A DNA stretch of 54,571 nucleotides. It comes from an uncultured Eubacteriales bacterium. GTDB lineage: Bacteria > Bacillota > Clostridia > Oscillospirales > Acutalibacteraceae. Position numbers and translations under genes: made by a program. The stretch's first letter is position 1. Each line of letters begins with the position of its first letter. The notes under the pieces are model-generated. The model did no database searches. It saw nothing but the letters and a program-made list of their open reading frames with translations, and had not been told where the DNA came from. The DNA lies in NCBI GenBank assembly GCA_934636435.1, contig CAKUAQ010000009.1:1-54571 (forward strand), given 5' to 3'. Below are positions 26,901 through 34,395 of this stretch, piece by piece.

Positions 26901-27640
26901 CCGACGGCGTGTACGACGAGCCGAATAAGCAGCTGTTCAACGTCCCGATCTATGAGATCGAGGTATACTGCGGCGAGAACTGGGCAAACAGCGAAAACGT
27001 GGTCGATGTCGAGACCGAAAGACCCACTCCGGAAACGCTGAACGCTCTGAAGGAAGTTTTGGAGCGCATCGAGGCTCTGGATGAGTCGGCCTACACCGAG
27101 AAATCGTTTGAGGCTCTGAAGAAGATATATCAGAAGGCGAAGACCTACGAGGACGGCACCGTGGGCAACAACACCGAGGTGCTGGAGATCATCGAGACGC
27201 TGAAGAAGGCGGAAAAGGATCTGATCCCCGTCAGCTCGTACAATGAGCTGCGGGATCTGCTCAAGCAAATCCGTCAGATGAATTCCTCCGAGTATCATCC
27301 GGATGACTGGAACTCCCTGATGCTGCTGGCGGACTATGCCAATGTTCTGCTGCAGAAGGGCGATGCGGATACCAGCGAGGTATCCTTCTACGTCAAGTCC
27401 ATCGACATCATGCTCGCCTCCATGCGTTCCGCTTCCGAGGAAGAGCTCGACTATGAGTATGTTGTCAACCCGTCAAAATCCAATGAGTACATCAAGGAAG
27501 AGATCCTTGTCGACGGCGACGATGACAACACCGGAAGCTCGGTCGCTACCGGCGAGGCCGGCGTATGCGTCTTTGCTCTGCTGCTGGTATTCGCCAGCGC
27601 AGTGGCGATTAAGATGACCAAGAAGAAAAAGGCACGCTAA
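23945..27640 (+). CDS. Six-discoidin cell-surface protein with sortase-like tail
   Basis: 1231 residues. Start is TTG with GGAGGTGG at ideal spacing. Signal peptide to about residue 38 (HFRAES). Six F5/8-type C (discoidin, CBM32-like) domains follow to about 1015, each with WLMVDFG/WVSLDFG and ISDDG-type blocks. Domains 1-2 and 3-4 are a tandem duplication with a period of 963 bases. Helical FIVAR-like repeats cover about 1020-1170. The C-terminus has SVATGE, a hydrophobic stretch and KKKKAR, resembling a sortase signal with a non-LPxTG motif. It probably binds galactose-like or other glycan ends and attaches to the wall. Divergent from the GH140-like genes and probably co-regulated. Confidence 0.88.
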   Translation: MKKIHTVFFKQLKIKQIIAMVVAFTFFMPAFTAHFRAESVNLADLANNPNLVASASVNAGAAMGAFQYDGSWQNPGDAPIGNGKAHWVSLDFGKEVTFDGVKFNQYNKAVKKFSIQISDDGNQWTTVFQGIDTAAVAPEGGQGWNEYLTVRLSKPVTTRHYRLLLEETADPTLPRAIIGLHWIHNDSSFTTSPEIKDITNEVTELAHGLETDAYSASSDNGGDQTADKAFDEDPGSVWQAAGGAQINAPQWLMVDLGSAKTVSRVDFSQYNNRAKQFKFQMSDDATSWRDVFNGEVASAADAGDTVDYTVVFPEASGRYFRIFFAVTAGDTTGAQTQPAIFDMKVYDKAGDGATSPEIACGNLADTSANPNLVASASVNNGDAAGAFQYNGIWQNTNEEPIGGGKQQWLALDFGEPVTFNGVKYQQYGRRLKQFSIQISDDGARWTTVFKGSDNSIPAEKETWDEYTSVRLNKPVRAKHFRFLMEEVFANEPKVIIGQIFIYNDAAFTATPEIENITNMPVELAHGLGTDAYSASSNNGADQTADKAFDEHDWTPWQAAPGAQINAPQWLMVDFGSTKTVSRVDFSQYNNRAKLFKFQVSDDATEWKDAFYGKVGNAADDGGTVKYTAVFPEITGRYFRIYFIETAGDSTGGQTQPAIFDMYVYDRAGDGVTSPEIADLLGDDAPKELAHGLPNKLYKASTAQKDQEAKNAFDADIYSVWQAESTAQVSACQWLMVDFSKTESISRIDFIQYRNRTRQFKLQVSEDTETWTDAFKGNIPGASDAYESENANYTVVFPTVNGRYFRILFLDMVGKVEDDAIPSMPAIFDMKIYDKAGDAFTSAEVHEGLLDPEDSFKPPAPVNPLVKPVNLALGKGDSAYTSSSNLDGQPPQAAFDGNGSSNWQNSGNSFPAWIQVDLGEKTAVNGMWISQWSNRIKYFKVHVSDDGENWSTAFYGRVTDAEEIPTSSELSIAFPMVTARFVRLTITDGVYDEPNKQLFNVPIYEIEVYCGENWANSENVVDVETERPTPETLNALKEVLERIEALDESAYTEKSFEALKKIYQKAKTYEDGTVGNNTEVLEIIETLKKAEKDLIPVSSYNELRDLLKQIRQMNSSEYHPDDWNSLMLLADYANVLLQKGDADTSEVSFYVKSIDIMLASMRSASEEELDYEYVVNPSKSNEYIKEEILVDGDDDNTGSSVATGEAGVCVFALLLVFASAVAIKMTKKKKAR
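24086..25975 (+). repeat. Tandem 963-base duplication inside the discoidin gene
   Basis: The stretch beginning AATCCCAACCTGGT near 24086 recurs near 25049 with the same order of blocks, so two discoidin domains were duplicated together. Long near-identical runs (such as GACAAGGCCTTTGACGAG) make this a likely site of recombination and copy-number change. Confidence 0.8.
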
Positions 27641-27661
27641 ATACAGGAATCATAACACAAA

Positions 27662-27705
27662 GAAAACCCTCCACAACGGTGTAAAACCTGCCGTGGAGGG
27701 TTTTC
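27662..27705. terminator. Rho-independent terminator of the discoidin gene
   Basis: GAAAACCCTCCAC (27662-27674) pairs with GTGGAGGGTTTTC (27693-27705), 21 bases after the stop. The TTTT at the end of the right arm gives termination on + and the matching A-run serves the other strand. Confidence 0.8.
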
Positions 27706-27931
27706 CCTTGTCCCGCCCCTGCGGCGCCGCAAAGAGATCTCTGCCTGCGTCACGCACGATCGGTAAGGCAGAAGCCGTCCTTGCCGCTCATCCTGCGGTG
27801 CCGAAGGCGGCATCCGGGGTTGAACCAAGCGATGCCTTCCGCCGCAGCGTCGAAGCTGCGCAGGAGGCATATTGCGGTGTGCTCGGCACACGGTGTCTCC
27901 GCTCATGGCGCCGGGCAGAGTGCCATCATAG

Positions 27932-27986
27932 AACCGACCGAAAAACCGGGCGATCCCGAGCGGGATCGCCCGGTTTCCGAACGGTT
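27932..27986. repeat. Long perfect hairpin
   Basis: AAACCGGGCGATCCCG (27943-27958) and its exact complement (27961-27976) are separated by two bases; an outer AACCG/CGGTT helix extends the structure. There is no T-run, so this could be an RNA stabiliser, a cruciform, or a degenerate palindromic repeat unit. Confidence 0.55.
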
Positions 27987-28165
27987 GAAAAGGCAAATCA
28001 AATTGGCAGAGGTAATCGTTTTGAAAATCGAACCATATAGCGGCAGAGTTGACGATGAAATCACTTCACTCATCCTTCCTATCCAAAACGATGAAGTGAA
28101 AATCGGGCTATCGCTTCAGAAACAGGCGGCTGTATCGACCGGAGGTGCAATAACGGCACGAAAAC

Positions 28166-28206
28166 AGCCCCTTGCGGGAGAAACGTTGTTTCTCCCGCAA
28201 GGGGCT
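28166..28206. repeat. 19-bp hairpin with 3-base loop
   Basis: AGCCCCTTGCGGGAGAAAC (28166-28184) is exactly complementary to 28188-28206. A similar half-site, TTTGCGGGAGAGAC, occurs alone near 29651, which suggests a dispersed palindromic element rather than only a terminator. Confidence 0.55.
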
Positions 28207-28264
28207 TGCTGCTGTATCCTCCGACGGTCCGCGGAATACCCGTTGCGGGTGGGCGGACAAAAAA

Positions 28265-28338
28265 AGACCCGCTCTGTCCCATCGGTGGCGGCCGCACAGA
28301 TTCGGCGGGGCGGATAGCAGGGCATGGGGAGCGGGTCT
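28265..28338 (-). terminator. Terminator of the phosphotransferase gene
   Basis: AGACCCGCTC (28265-28274) pairs with GAGCGGGTCT (28329-28338), with a CCCAT/ATGGG helix inside. On the - strand the stem is followed by a run of seven T's (the A-run at 28259-28265), the classic intrinsic terminator form, 30 bases after the stop. Confidence 0.7.
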
Positions 28339-28367
28339 GCCGGCGGCGATACGGTCGGCAACGGCGT

Positions 28368-29459
28368 TTATTCGGCGGCGCGGTGCACGATCGCCTGCAT
28401 CTGCGCCATGTTATCCTCCATGTCCGCCACCAGTCGGAACTGGGTGCGGCAGCGATCCAGATTATGCGACGGCCGGTGAATGCGGAAATACACATCCCCC
28501 TCGATGTAGTCGGTGAGGAATCGCACCCCGCACTCCAGCGTCATTAAGCGGGCGCCTGCCGCCAGGCTGTCCACCTCGGCGGGGGTGAGAAATCCTCCGG
28601 CACTGCGCATATATCCGACGGCGAACACCTCGTAGAGATGCAGGTCCAGCCCCACCCGGGACAGATCGGTTTCGTCCTCGGCGGCGGTGTTGGCGCCGAA
28701 ACGGATGCAATCGCCGAAATCGAAGGCCGCCGCCCCCGGCATCACCGTGTCCAGATCAATGACGCACAGGCCCTTGCCGGTGGCATCGTCAATGAGGATG
28801 TTGTTGAGCTTGGTGTCGTTGTGGGTCACGCGGCGGGGCAGCCGGCCGTCGGCCATGGCGGCGGTCAGTTCGTCGGCGGTTTTCTCCCGCTCCAGCGCAA
28901 AGCGGAGCTCTGCCTGCACGGTGGCTGCCCGGCCCAGCGGGTCGGCCTCCAGCGCCCGGTGCAGCGCCGCATACCGGCTGGGCGTGTCGTGAAAATGGGG
29001 GATGGTTTCCCGCAGGCGGTCGGCGGGATAGTCCGCCAGCAGCTGCTGGAATCGGCCGAAGCTCTCCCCGCAGGTCTCGAAGTCGCTGTCTTTCTCGATG
29101 CGCTGATAGGCGGTGGCGCTCTCGATGAACACATAGCTGCGCCAGGCGTGTCCCTCCGGATCGGTATAGTAGGGGCGGCCGTCTCCGGTGGGGATGACCG
29201 TCAGTGTCTCCCGTTCACCCACCCGTTTGCGCAGCCAGGCGGTGACGCCGGCGATATTCTCCATCAGTCCGGCCGGGTCGGGAAATACATAGGTGTTGAT
29301 TTGTTGCAGCAGCTGGCGGTATTCGCTGCCGTCCGCCCGGCGATACCAGGCGGCATAGGTCACGTTGATGTGCCCTTCGCCGTATGGCTCGGTGCGCAGC
29401 AGCGTATCGGCGGAAAACTGCATAGCCGCCCGGTCGGCGGCGGTGATGGCGGTAGACAT
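28368..29459 (-). CDS. APH/NahK-like sugar phosphotransferase
   Basis: About 363 residues of the aminoglycoside-phosphotransferase fold. The catalytic loop HNDTKLNN is near 207-214 and the Mg-binding segment VIDLDTVMPG...DFGD near 226-240. N-terminal residues 15-60 (YGEGHINVTYAA) form the nucleotide-binding lobe. The length and wording fit the N-acetylhexosamine 1-kinase (NahK) group, which phosphorylates GlcNAc/GalNAc at C1, better than antibiotic kinases; homologues are often labelled mucin desulfatase. Start ATG at 29459 with AAAGGATGG upstream; the frame stays open to 29564. It is a single-gene unit with its own terminator, divergent from the LCP gene, and may feed salvaged amino sugars to metabolism. 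Confidence 0.78.
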   Translation of the reverse strand: MSTAITAADRAAMQFSADTLLRTEPYGEGHINVTYAAWYRRADGSEYRQLLQQINTYVFPDPAGLMENIAGVTAWLRKRVGERETLTVIPTGDGRPYYTDPEGHAWRSYVFIESATAYQRIEKDSDFETCGESFGRFQQLLADYPADRLRETIPHFHDTPSRYAALHRALEADPLGRAATVQAELRFALEREKTADELTAAMADGRLPRRVTHNDTKLNNILIDDATGKGLCVIDLDTVMPGAAAFDFGDCIRFGANTAAEDETDLSRVGLDLHLYEVFAVGYMRSAGGFLTPAEVDSLAAGARLMTLECGVRFLTDYIEGDVYFRIHRPSHNLDRCRTQFRLVADMEDNMAQMQAIVHRAAE

Positions 29460-29887
29460 GGAGATCCATCCTTTCCGTATACAGGATACAGAGATGGCCG
29501 TTGAGGAGACGGCCTGCCTGTAATTATGATCGGTCATGCGCCCGCTTTTCTGTGGGCAATGCACTCACATGGCCGCATGATCCAGCCAGTTTAGTGTACC
29601 ACAAGGAGCCGGAGGTGTCTTTGGATGAATATGGGGAATCGGTGCATTATTTGCCCTTTGCGGGAGAGACTATATGCGCACGCTGGGGAATGGTAACAAA
29701 ACTGTTATATTTCCGACGGCCGGAATTTCGCCGGAGGTTACCCATCCTCACAGCTGCTTTTTTGCAGAATTGCAACGAAAAAGCCGTGACGAAAACGCCC
29801 GATTTGGCGTGATTCCATAAAATATTTCCCTCCATTTCCCGCCCGCCGTTGTGGGCGGCAGCGGTATCGAACGTCAATAAAAAGTGA

Positions 29888-29916
29888 TTGCCAAACGGGA
29901 AAAACTATGATATACT
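29888..29916 (+). promoter_or_regulatory. Promoter of the LCP gene
   Basis: TTGCCA (29888-29893), a 17-base spacer and TATACT (29911-29916) make a good sigma-A promoter 76 bases ahead of the LCP start. The rest of the 29460-29991 gap shows only the kinase leader and a TTTGCGGGAGAGAC half-palindrome near 29651. Confidence 0.7.
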
Positions 29917-29991
29917 ATCCCCATCTGTTGCAGCCGCCGGATCCGGCGGACAGGCATGGGGCTTTACGGCAATCGAAACGAGGGAAAACAC

Positions 29992-31359
29992 ATGAACTGT
30001 AATCAGTGCGGAACAAAGCTCCGCAAGAATCAGGCTTTCTGCCCGAAATGTGGCGCGGCGCGTCCGGCGGAGGAGCCGGAGCAGGTGAGTCTGCGCTCGG
30101 CGGGCGGAAAGCGGAAGCTGACGAAAAAGCAGCTGATCATCCGCATTGCCATTATTGTGGCGGCGGTGCTGGCAGCCATAGCGATCGCGGTGGTGTCGGT
30201 CGTGGCGGCTCTGCTGGGCCGGGTGGATCGCACCAGCGAGATCAGCGGCAGCGCCGGTATTAACTCCAGCATCGAATTCAGCAAGGATGTGACCAACATC
30301 GCCCTGTTCGGTCTGGATACCCGGCAGAATAACGATGTAGGGCGGTCGGACGCCATGATCATTGTGTCCATCGACCGGGCGCACAATAAGATCAAGATGA
30401 CCTCCATTGCCCGGGACTCCTATGTGAAGGTGGACGGTCACGGGCAGACCAAGCTGACCCATGCCTGGGCCTATGGAAAGGCCGGTTTGGCGGTCAAGAC
30501 CATCAACCAGAACTTCGGCATGAACATCACGGATTATGCCTATGTGAATTTCTTTGAATTCGTGAAGCTCATCGATTATATCGGCGGCGTGGACATCGAG
30601 CTCAATGCCGCGGAGCTGAAGATCGCCAACGAATACTATGCGCCGGAGCTGAACAGCCTGGGCATCAAGTGCCCGCCCATCCCCGGCACGGGGGTGCAGC
30701 ATGTCACCGGCGCGCAGGCGCTGGCCTATTCCCGTAACCGCTACACCGGCTCGGATATCGACCGGGGCAACCGGCAGAAGAAGGTGCTCCAGGCGGCATA
30801 TGAGCAGATGAAGAATACGCCCGTCACCAAGTATCCCGGCGTGATCAGCCAGGTGCTGGATATGGTGCACACCAACATGACCAACGGGGAGCTCCTGAGC
30901 ATCGCCACCTGGGTGGCCACCAAGGCGCCCACCATCGAGATGCTGAGTCTGCCCACCCCCGAGTGCAAGCCTGTGGGCGGCACCTGGGGCAGCAGCGGCT
31001 GGGTCTATCGCTATGATATGAATCTGGCCACCGCTGTGCTGCACGATTTCATCAACGAGACCTCCACCGATCTGAGCACGGTCTCCACCACCACGGCCCC
31101 GCCGAAGGTCACCCCCGGCACCACCGCTACGACCACCGAGCCGGAGCCGTCAGGTACGACAACGACCACCACCAAACCGGATAAGGATAAGACCACCGAG
31201 CCGAGCACTACCACGACCACCAAGCCGGACGATTCCACCACCAAGCCGGATACCCCCGTAACCGAACCGGACAAGCCGGTGCCCGAGCCGGAGGGCACGA
31301 CCACCAAGCCTGTCGATCCGCCGGACAAGCCGGAGGACGGGAAAACGCCTGCCGAATGA
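29992..31359 (+). CDS. LytR-CpsA-Psr family ligase with zinc ribbon
   Basis: About 455 residues. An N-terminal zinc ribbon (CNQCG...CPKCG, residues 3-22) lies in the cytoplasm. A basic stretch is followed by a membrane helix at about 45-72. The LCP domain is at about 95-300 with SDAMIIVSID, SIARDSYV (conserved Arg), YSRNR and DRGNRQKKVL. A Thr/Pro/Asp-rich tail of about 100 residues may sit in the wall. LCP enzymes move undecaprenyl-linked glycopolymers onto peptidoglycan. Start at ATG 29992 (GAGGG upstream) rather than the open frame at 29956. The sugar transferase gene follows 64 bases later, so they may build and attach the same wall or capsule polymer. Confidence 0.9.
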   Translation: MNCNQCGTKLRKNQAFCPKCGAARPAEEPEQVSLRSAGGKRKLTKKQLIIRIAIIVAAVLAAIAIAVVSVVAALLGRVDRTSEISGSAGINSSIEFSKDVTNIALFGLDTRQNNDVGRSDAMIIVSIDRAHNKIKMTSIARDSYVKVDGHGQTKLTHAWAYGKAGLAVKTINQNFGMNITDYAYVNFFEFVKLIDYIGGVDIELNAAELKIANEYYAPELNSLGIKCPPIPGTGVQHVTGAQALAYSRNRYTGSDIDRGNRQKKVLQAAYEQMKNTPVTKYPGVISQVLDMVHTNMTNGELLSIATWVATKAPTIEMLSLPTPECKPVGGTWGSSGWVYRYDMNLATAVLHDFINETSTDLSTVSTTTAPPKVTPGTTATTTEPEPSGTTTTTTKPDKDKTTEPSTTTTTKPDDSTTKPDTPVTEPDKPVPEPEGTTTKPVDPPDKPEDGKTPAE

Positions 31360-31423
31360 GCCGTGAAGAACGGCAGAAAGATCATTGACAACACATGCCT
31401 TCGGGCACAGAAAGGATGACGGA

Positions 31424-32050
31424 ATGGAAGCCTGTCAGGAGAAACCGGTATACGATTGCATCAAGCGGGTGCTGGATGTGATCCTGTCCGGTATCGGGAT
31501 CATCGTGCTTTCCCCGCTCATGCTGGTCGTGACCATCGCTGTGCGCAGCGACGGTGGACCGGCATTCTATTCCCAGAACCGGGTCGGGAAAAACGGCAAG
31601 ATCTTCCGCATATTGAAATTCCGCAGTATGTGCATGAACGCCGATTCGCCGGAGATGCTGGAAAAGCTGGCGGCGATGAATGAAATGGACGGACCGGCAT
31701 TCAAGATCAAGGACGATCCGCGTATCACCAAGGTGGGACGGTTCATCCGGCGCACCAGCATCGACGAGCTGCCGCAGCTCTTCAACATTTTTATGGGGGA
31801 CATGACCATTGTCGGTCCCCGGCCCCCGCTGGTGTCTGAGGTGGAGCAGTATACCGACTATCAGAAGCAGCGCCTGCAGGTGAAGCAGGGTCTCACCTGC
31901 TATTGGCAATGCAGCGGCCGGAATCACATCAGCTTTGACGAATGGATGGAGCTGGATCTGAAGTATATCCGGGAGCGCAGCCTGTGGACGGATCTGAAAA
32001 TTCTGCTGCGCACCATACCGGCGGTGTTCAGCGGCAACGGCGCGGAATAA
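31424..32050 (+). CDS. Short polyprenyl-phosphate sugar-1-phosphate transferase
   Basis: 208 residues, the one-helix form of the bacterial sugar transferase family (WbaP/PglC-like core). N-terminal re-entrant helix CIKRVLDVILSGIGIIVLSP, then FRILKFRSM near 64, DELPQLFNIFMGDMTIVGPRPP near 112-132, and QGLTCYWQCSGRN near 157. It starts glycan assembly by moving a sugar phosphate from a nucleotide sugar to undecaprenyl phosphate at the inner membrane face. Start ATG 31424 with AAAGGATG upstream. Pairing with the LCP gene suggests a secondary wall polymer; no other glycosyltransferases are nearby, which is unusual for a full capsule locus. Confidence 0.9.
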   Translation: MEACQEKPVYDCIKRVLDVILSGIGIIVLSPLMLVVTIAVRSDGGPAFYSQNRVGKNGKIFRILKFRSMCMNADSPEMLEKLAAMNEMDGPAFKIKDDPRITKVGRFIRRTSIDELPQLFNIFMGDMTIVGPRPPLVSEVEQYTDYQKQRLQVKQGLTCYWQCSGRNHISFDEWMELDLKYIRERSLWTDLKILLRTIPAVFSGNGAE

Positions 32051-32117
32051 AGCGCCGTAGGTATCGGTGCTTTGCTGAGACCGGCTCACACCCATGACAG
32101 AGGTCGTGGCGGGTGAG

Positions 32118-32159
32118 CCGGTTTTGTCTGCGGCCGTATGCCGCCGCAGACAAAACCGG
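32118..32159. terminator. 17-bp hairpin after the sugar transferase gene
   Basis: CCGGTTTTGTCTGCGG (32118-32133) pairs perfectly with 32144-32159, about 70 bases after the stop. No T-run follows on the + strand. The rest of the 32051-32445 gap is GC-rich with no gene, apart from the promoter at 32387-32416. Confidence 0.5.
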
Positions 32160-32386
32160 AGGGGTGCAACCGTTCTTTCGGTTACGCTGCGGGCGGATCG
32201 CTCGCCGCCCTCGGGGGGGCCGTGCCGCGCAAGCCTGCGGTGTGCCGAAAATAGCCGGCCGGCAACGAAATGTTTTTTGTTTTAGAGGGCGGCAAAAGAA
32301 CCGATGCCACCCGCTATGGATGCCGTTATCTGGTTTTTTGGCCAAACGGCGGCAATGAAGAGACTAACCGAATGGGGAATCCCGGT

Positions 32387-32416
32387 TTGGAAACGGTTGT
32401 ATTCCGGTCGTATAGT
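32387..32416 (+). promoter_or_regulatory. Promoter of the VanY-type gene
   Basis: TTGGAA (32387-32392), an 18-base spacer and TATAGT (32411-32416), 29 bases before the start codon. This suggests the carboxypeptidase is transcribed on its own. Confidence 0.6.
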
Positions 32417-32445
32417 CTGACCGGGGAGAAGAAAGGATGATGTTT

Positions 32446-33252
32446 ATGACCGATTCGCGATATTCCCGTTCGCCGCTGCATGGGCGGCACAGCCGTCAGC
32501 ACCGCCGGAAGACACGGCGGATCTGGCTGCTGATTGCATTAGTGCTGGTGCTGGCGGCGATAGTGGCGGCGGCGGTGTGGCTGATCCCGCGGCTGATCCG
32601 GCAGGATCGCCCGGTGCCGGACAGCTCCGCGCCCTCCTCCGCGTCGTCGGAGCCCACCTCCCGGCCGGAGGACGCCGACGCCTGGACACCGGAGGATGCC
32701 CGTTGGATGCTGCGGCTGGTCAATCCGTGGAACCGGATGCCGGACGGGTATGTGCCGGAGCTGATCACGCTGACCAACGGTCAGCAGGTGGACGCCCGCT
32801 GTTATCCGGCGCTGCAACAGATGATGGACGATTGCCGGGCGGCTGGGCTGAAGCCCATCATTTGCTCCTCCTATCGTCCCTGGGAAACGCAGATACGGCT
32901 GTTCAATACCGATGTGGAGAAGTACAAACAGCAGGGCATGACCCAGGAGCAGGCGGAGGCGGAAACGGCCAAATCCGTGGCGGTCCCCGGCACCAGTGAG
33001 CATCAGCTGGGGCTGGCGGTGGACATCGTGGATCAGAGCTACCAGCTGCTGCACGAGACCCAGCAGGATACCCCGGCGCAGCAATGGCTGATGGCCAACT
33101 GCTGGCGGTATGGGTTTATCCTGCGGTTCCCCAAGGATAAGGAATCCGTCACCGGCATCACCTATGAGCCGTGGCATTACCGTTATGTGGGGGAGGAGGC
33201 CGCCAGGGCCATCACCGAAAGCGGTATGTGTCTGGAGGAGTATTTACAGTAA
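32446..33252 (+). CDS. M15-family D-Ala-D-Ala carboxypeptidase (VanY type)
   Basis: 268 residues. A very basic N-terminus is followed by one membrane helix at about 25-48, then a Ser/Pro linker and the M15B zinc peptidase domain (about 85-265). Zinc ligands are visible in SEHQLGLAVDI near 185-195 (His and Asp) and EPWHYRYVG near 243-251 (His). YRPWE near 140 is the usual family motif. It trims the terminal D-Ala of peptidoglycan stems outside the membrane; nothing nearby suggests a glycopeptide resistance cluster, so it is most likely housekeeping. ATG 32446 has AAAGGA eight bases upstream; the ATGs at 32437 and 32440 are too close. Confidence 0.9.
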   Translation: MTDSRYSRSPLHGRHSRQHRRKTRRIWLLIALVLVLAAIVAAAVWLIPRLIRQDRPVPDSSAPSSASSEPTSRPEDADAWTPEDARWMLRLVNPWNRMPDGYVPELITLTNGQQVDARCYPALQQMMDDCRAAGLKPIICSSYRPWETQIRLFNTDVEKYKQQGMTQEQAEAETAKSVAVPGTSEHQLGLAVDIVDQSYQLLHETQQDTPAQQWLMANCWRYGFILRFPKDKESVTGITYEPWHYRYVGEEAARAITESGMCLEEYLQ

Positions 33253-33278
33253 AGCATTGACGTGAAGCCGAAAACGAA

Positions 33279-33417
33279 CCGCAAGGCCCGTGCGCAGAGC
33301 GCACGGGCCTTGCGGCAGTCACAACATGGACGGATCCGTCCCCGGTCGGCTGTGCAAAGGGGAAAAACGCCCATGGATGCCGCAAGCCTTGGAGGCTCGG
33401 GTTTCCATGGGCGTTTT
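33279..33417. terminator. Two hairpins between convergent genes
   Basis: First, a 17-bp stem with a 3-base loop (33279-33295 with 33299-33315). Second, AAAACGCCCATGG (33364-33376) with CCATGGGCGTTTT (33405-33417), ending in TTTT on + and TTTTT on -. The second is a good bidirectional terminator between the VanY gene and the isomerase gene. Confidence 0.75.
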
Positions 33418-33418
33418 G

Positions 33419-34324
33419 TCATTCTTCAAAGCACTGGTATTGGGTCAATACGTACCGGCCGATGTCGTAGAGGATGTGCTCGAACTGTTTGCGGAAAGAT
33501 ACCGGCAGTCCCAGACAACGGGTGTCCTCCTCGAATTTTCGTCTCCGATAGGGGGAGAAGGGGGTATTTCCGGCCTCAAAGGTGAAATATCCGTCATAGT
33601 GGATGGCCAGCAGTCCGTGCATGACCGAATCCATATTCAGCGTACCGAGATACGGCATCAGATGGTAATCGTCGTCGCCGCAGTTGTCCTGGATGTGCAC
33701 GCCGCGCACATGGCTGCCCAAAATCGTCAGCGCCTCATGCTGGGGCAGCTCCTGTAAATTCCCGTGTCCCGTATCCCAGCAGGCCTGTAAAAGCGGGTGG
33801 TTGACCCGTTCGACCAGCTCCAGCTCCGCCTCGGCCGAATCGACCCAATAATAATGCGGGTCGAACATTTTGTTGAAATTCTCGGTCAGGATGGTGACAG
33901 AGTGCTTTTCCGCGACCCGCAGCAGCTCCTCATAAAACAGGACATTCTGCGCAAAGGTCTCCTCCTTGCTCATGTCCTTGGCATAGCCCGAGTGAACGAC
34001 GATGTTGGGGATCCCCAGATAGGCCGCCGCCTCGATGCTCTGCTTAGTCAGATGCATGAAGGTCTCATAGTTCCCGTCCTTGACCAGCGGCTTGCCCATG
34101 GGGGAATGGGCCTGCACGAATTGCAGCCCCCGCTGGTCGGCCAGTCGCAGCAGCCGGTCCGCATAGGCTTTCCAGTCATCCGCCTGTAAGCCGATCCCCC
34201 GGTCAAAATCGTATTGAAAGGAATAGTCGATATACCGGAATCCGGCATCGGCTATGGCCACGGTGCTGTCGTATCCGTCCAGTTCGTAGGCCGAGAAATC
34301 TCCGGTTGTGGTCGCCAGTTTCAT
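33419..34324 (-). CDS. Sugar phosphate isomerase/epimerase-like TIM barrel
   Basis: 301 residues of the xylose-isomerase-like TIM barrel superfamily. Beta-strand ends carry the usual metal-site residues: ILTENFNK (Glu) near 145, CWDTGHGN (Asp, His) near 180, HIQDN (His, Asp) near 210, and FTFEAG near 255. These enzymes interconvert ketoses, hydroxypyruvate or cyclitols; the substrate cannot be told. Start ATG 34324 with GGAGGTG ten bases upstream; extra in-frame codons upstream to 34381 are not needed. It follows the SGNH esterase gene by 71 bases on the same strand, so the two may form one operon. Confidence 0.82.
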   Translation of the reverse strand: MKLATTTGDFSAYELDGYDSTVAIADAGFRYIDYSFQYDFDRGIGLQADDWKAYADRLLRLADQRGLQFVQAHSPMGKPLVKDGNYETFMHLTKQSIEAAAYLGIPNIVVHSGYAKDMSKEETFAQNVLFYEELLRVAEKHSVTILTENFNKMFDPHYYWVDSAEAELELVERVNHPLLQACWDTGHGNLQELPQHEALTILGSHVRGVHIQDNCGDDDYHLMPYLGTLNMDSVMHGLLAIHYDGYFTFEAGNTPFSPYRRRKFEEDTRCLGLPVSFRKQFEHILYDIGRYVLTQYQCFEE

Positions 34325-34395
34325 TTGTTTAGTACACCTCCGCAATACAGATCGAAAAACGGCGTTTCCGGTGCCCGGCACCGCGTCGCCGTATT

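Larger units (their letters stand above)
27641..28367. other. Non-coding region with several strong hairpins
   Basis: 727 bases without a credible gene; open frames here lack ribosome sites and have shadow-like composition. Besides the terminators at either end it holds a stem of 16 bp with a 2-base loop (27943-27976, flanked by AACCG/CGGTT) and a 19-bp stem with a 3-base loop (28166-28206). The middle part, 27710-27930, is GC-rich with no clear feature. Confidence 0.6.

Noticed and set aside
24068..27298. A 1076-residue open frame on the - strand inside the discoidin gene
   Set aside because: It mirrors the repeat structure of the + strand gene, has no signal peptide, domain or ribosome site, and arises from GC-rich codon bias.
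27693..28317. Overlapping + strand open frames of 115 and 178 codons in the hairpin block
   Set aside because: They run through terminators and palindromes, lack ribosome sites and resemble no family.
28368..29459. Phosphotransferase read as an aminoglycoside resistance gene
   Set aside because: Length and the HNDTKLNN and DTVMPG wording fit sugar kinases of the NahK type better, and there is no mobile context.
32446..33252. VanY-type gene as part of a glycopeptide resistance cluster
   Set aside because: No VanH, VanA/B-type ligase, VanX or two-component genes nearby; such peptidases are common housekeeping enzymes.
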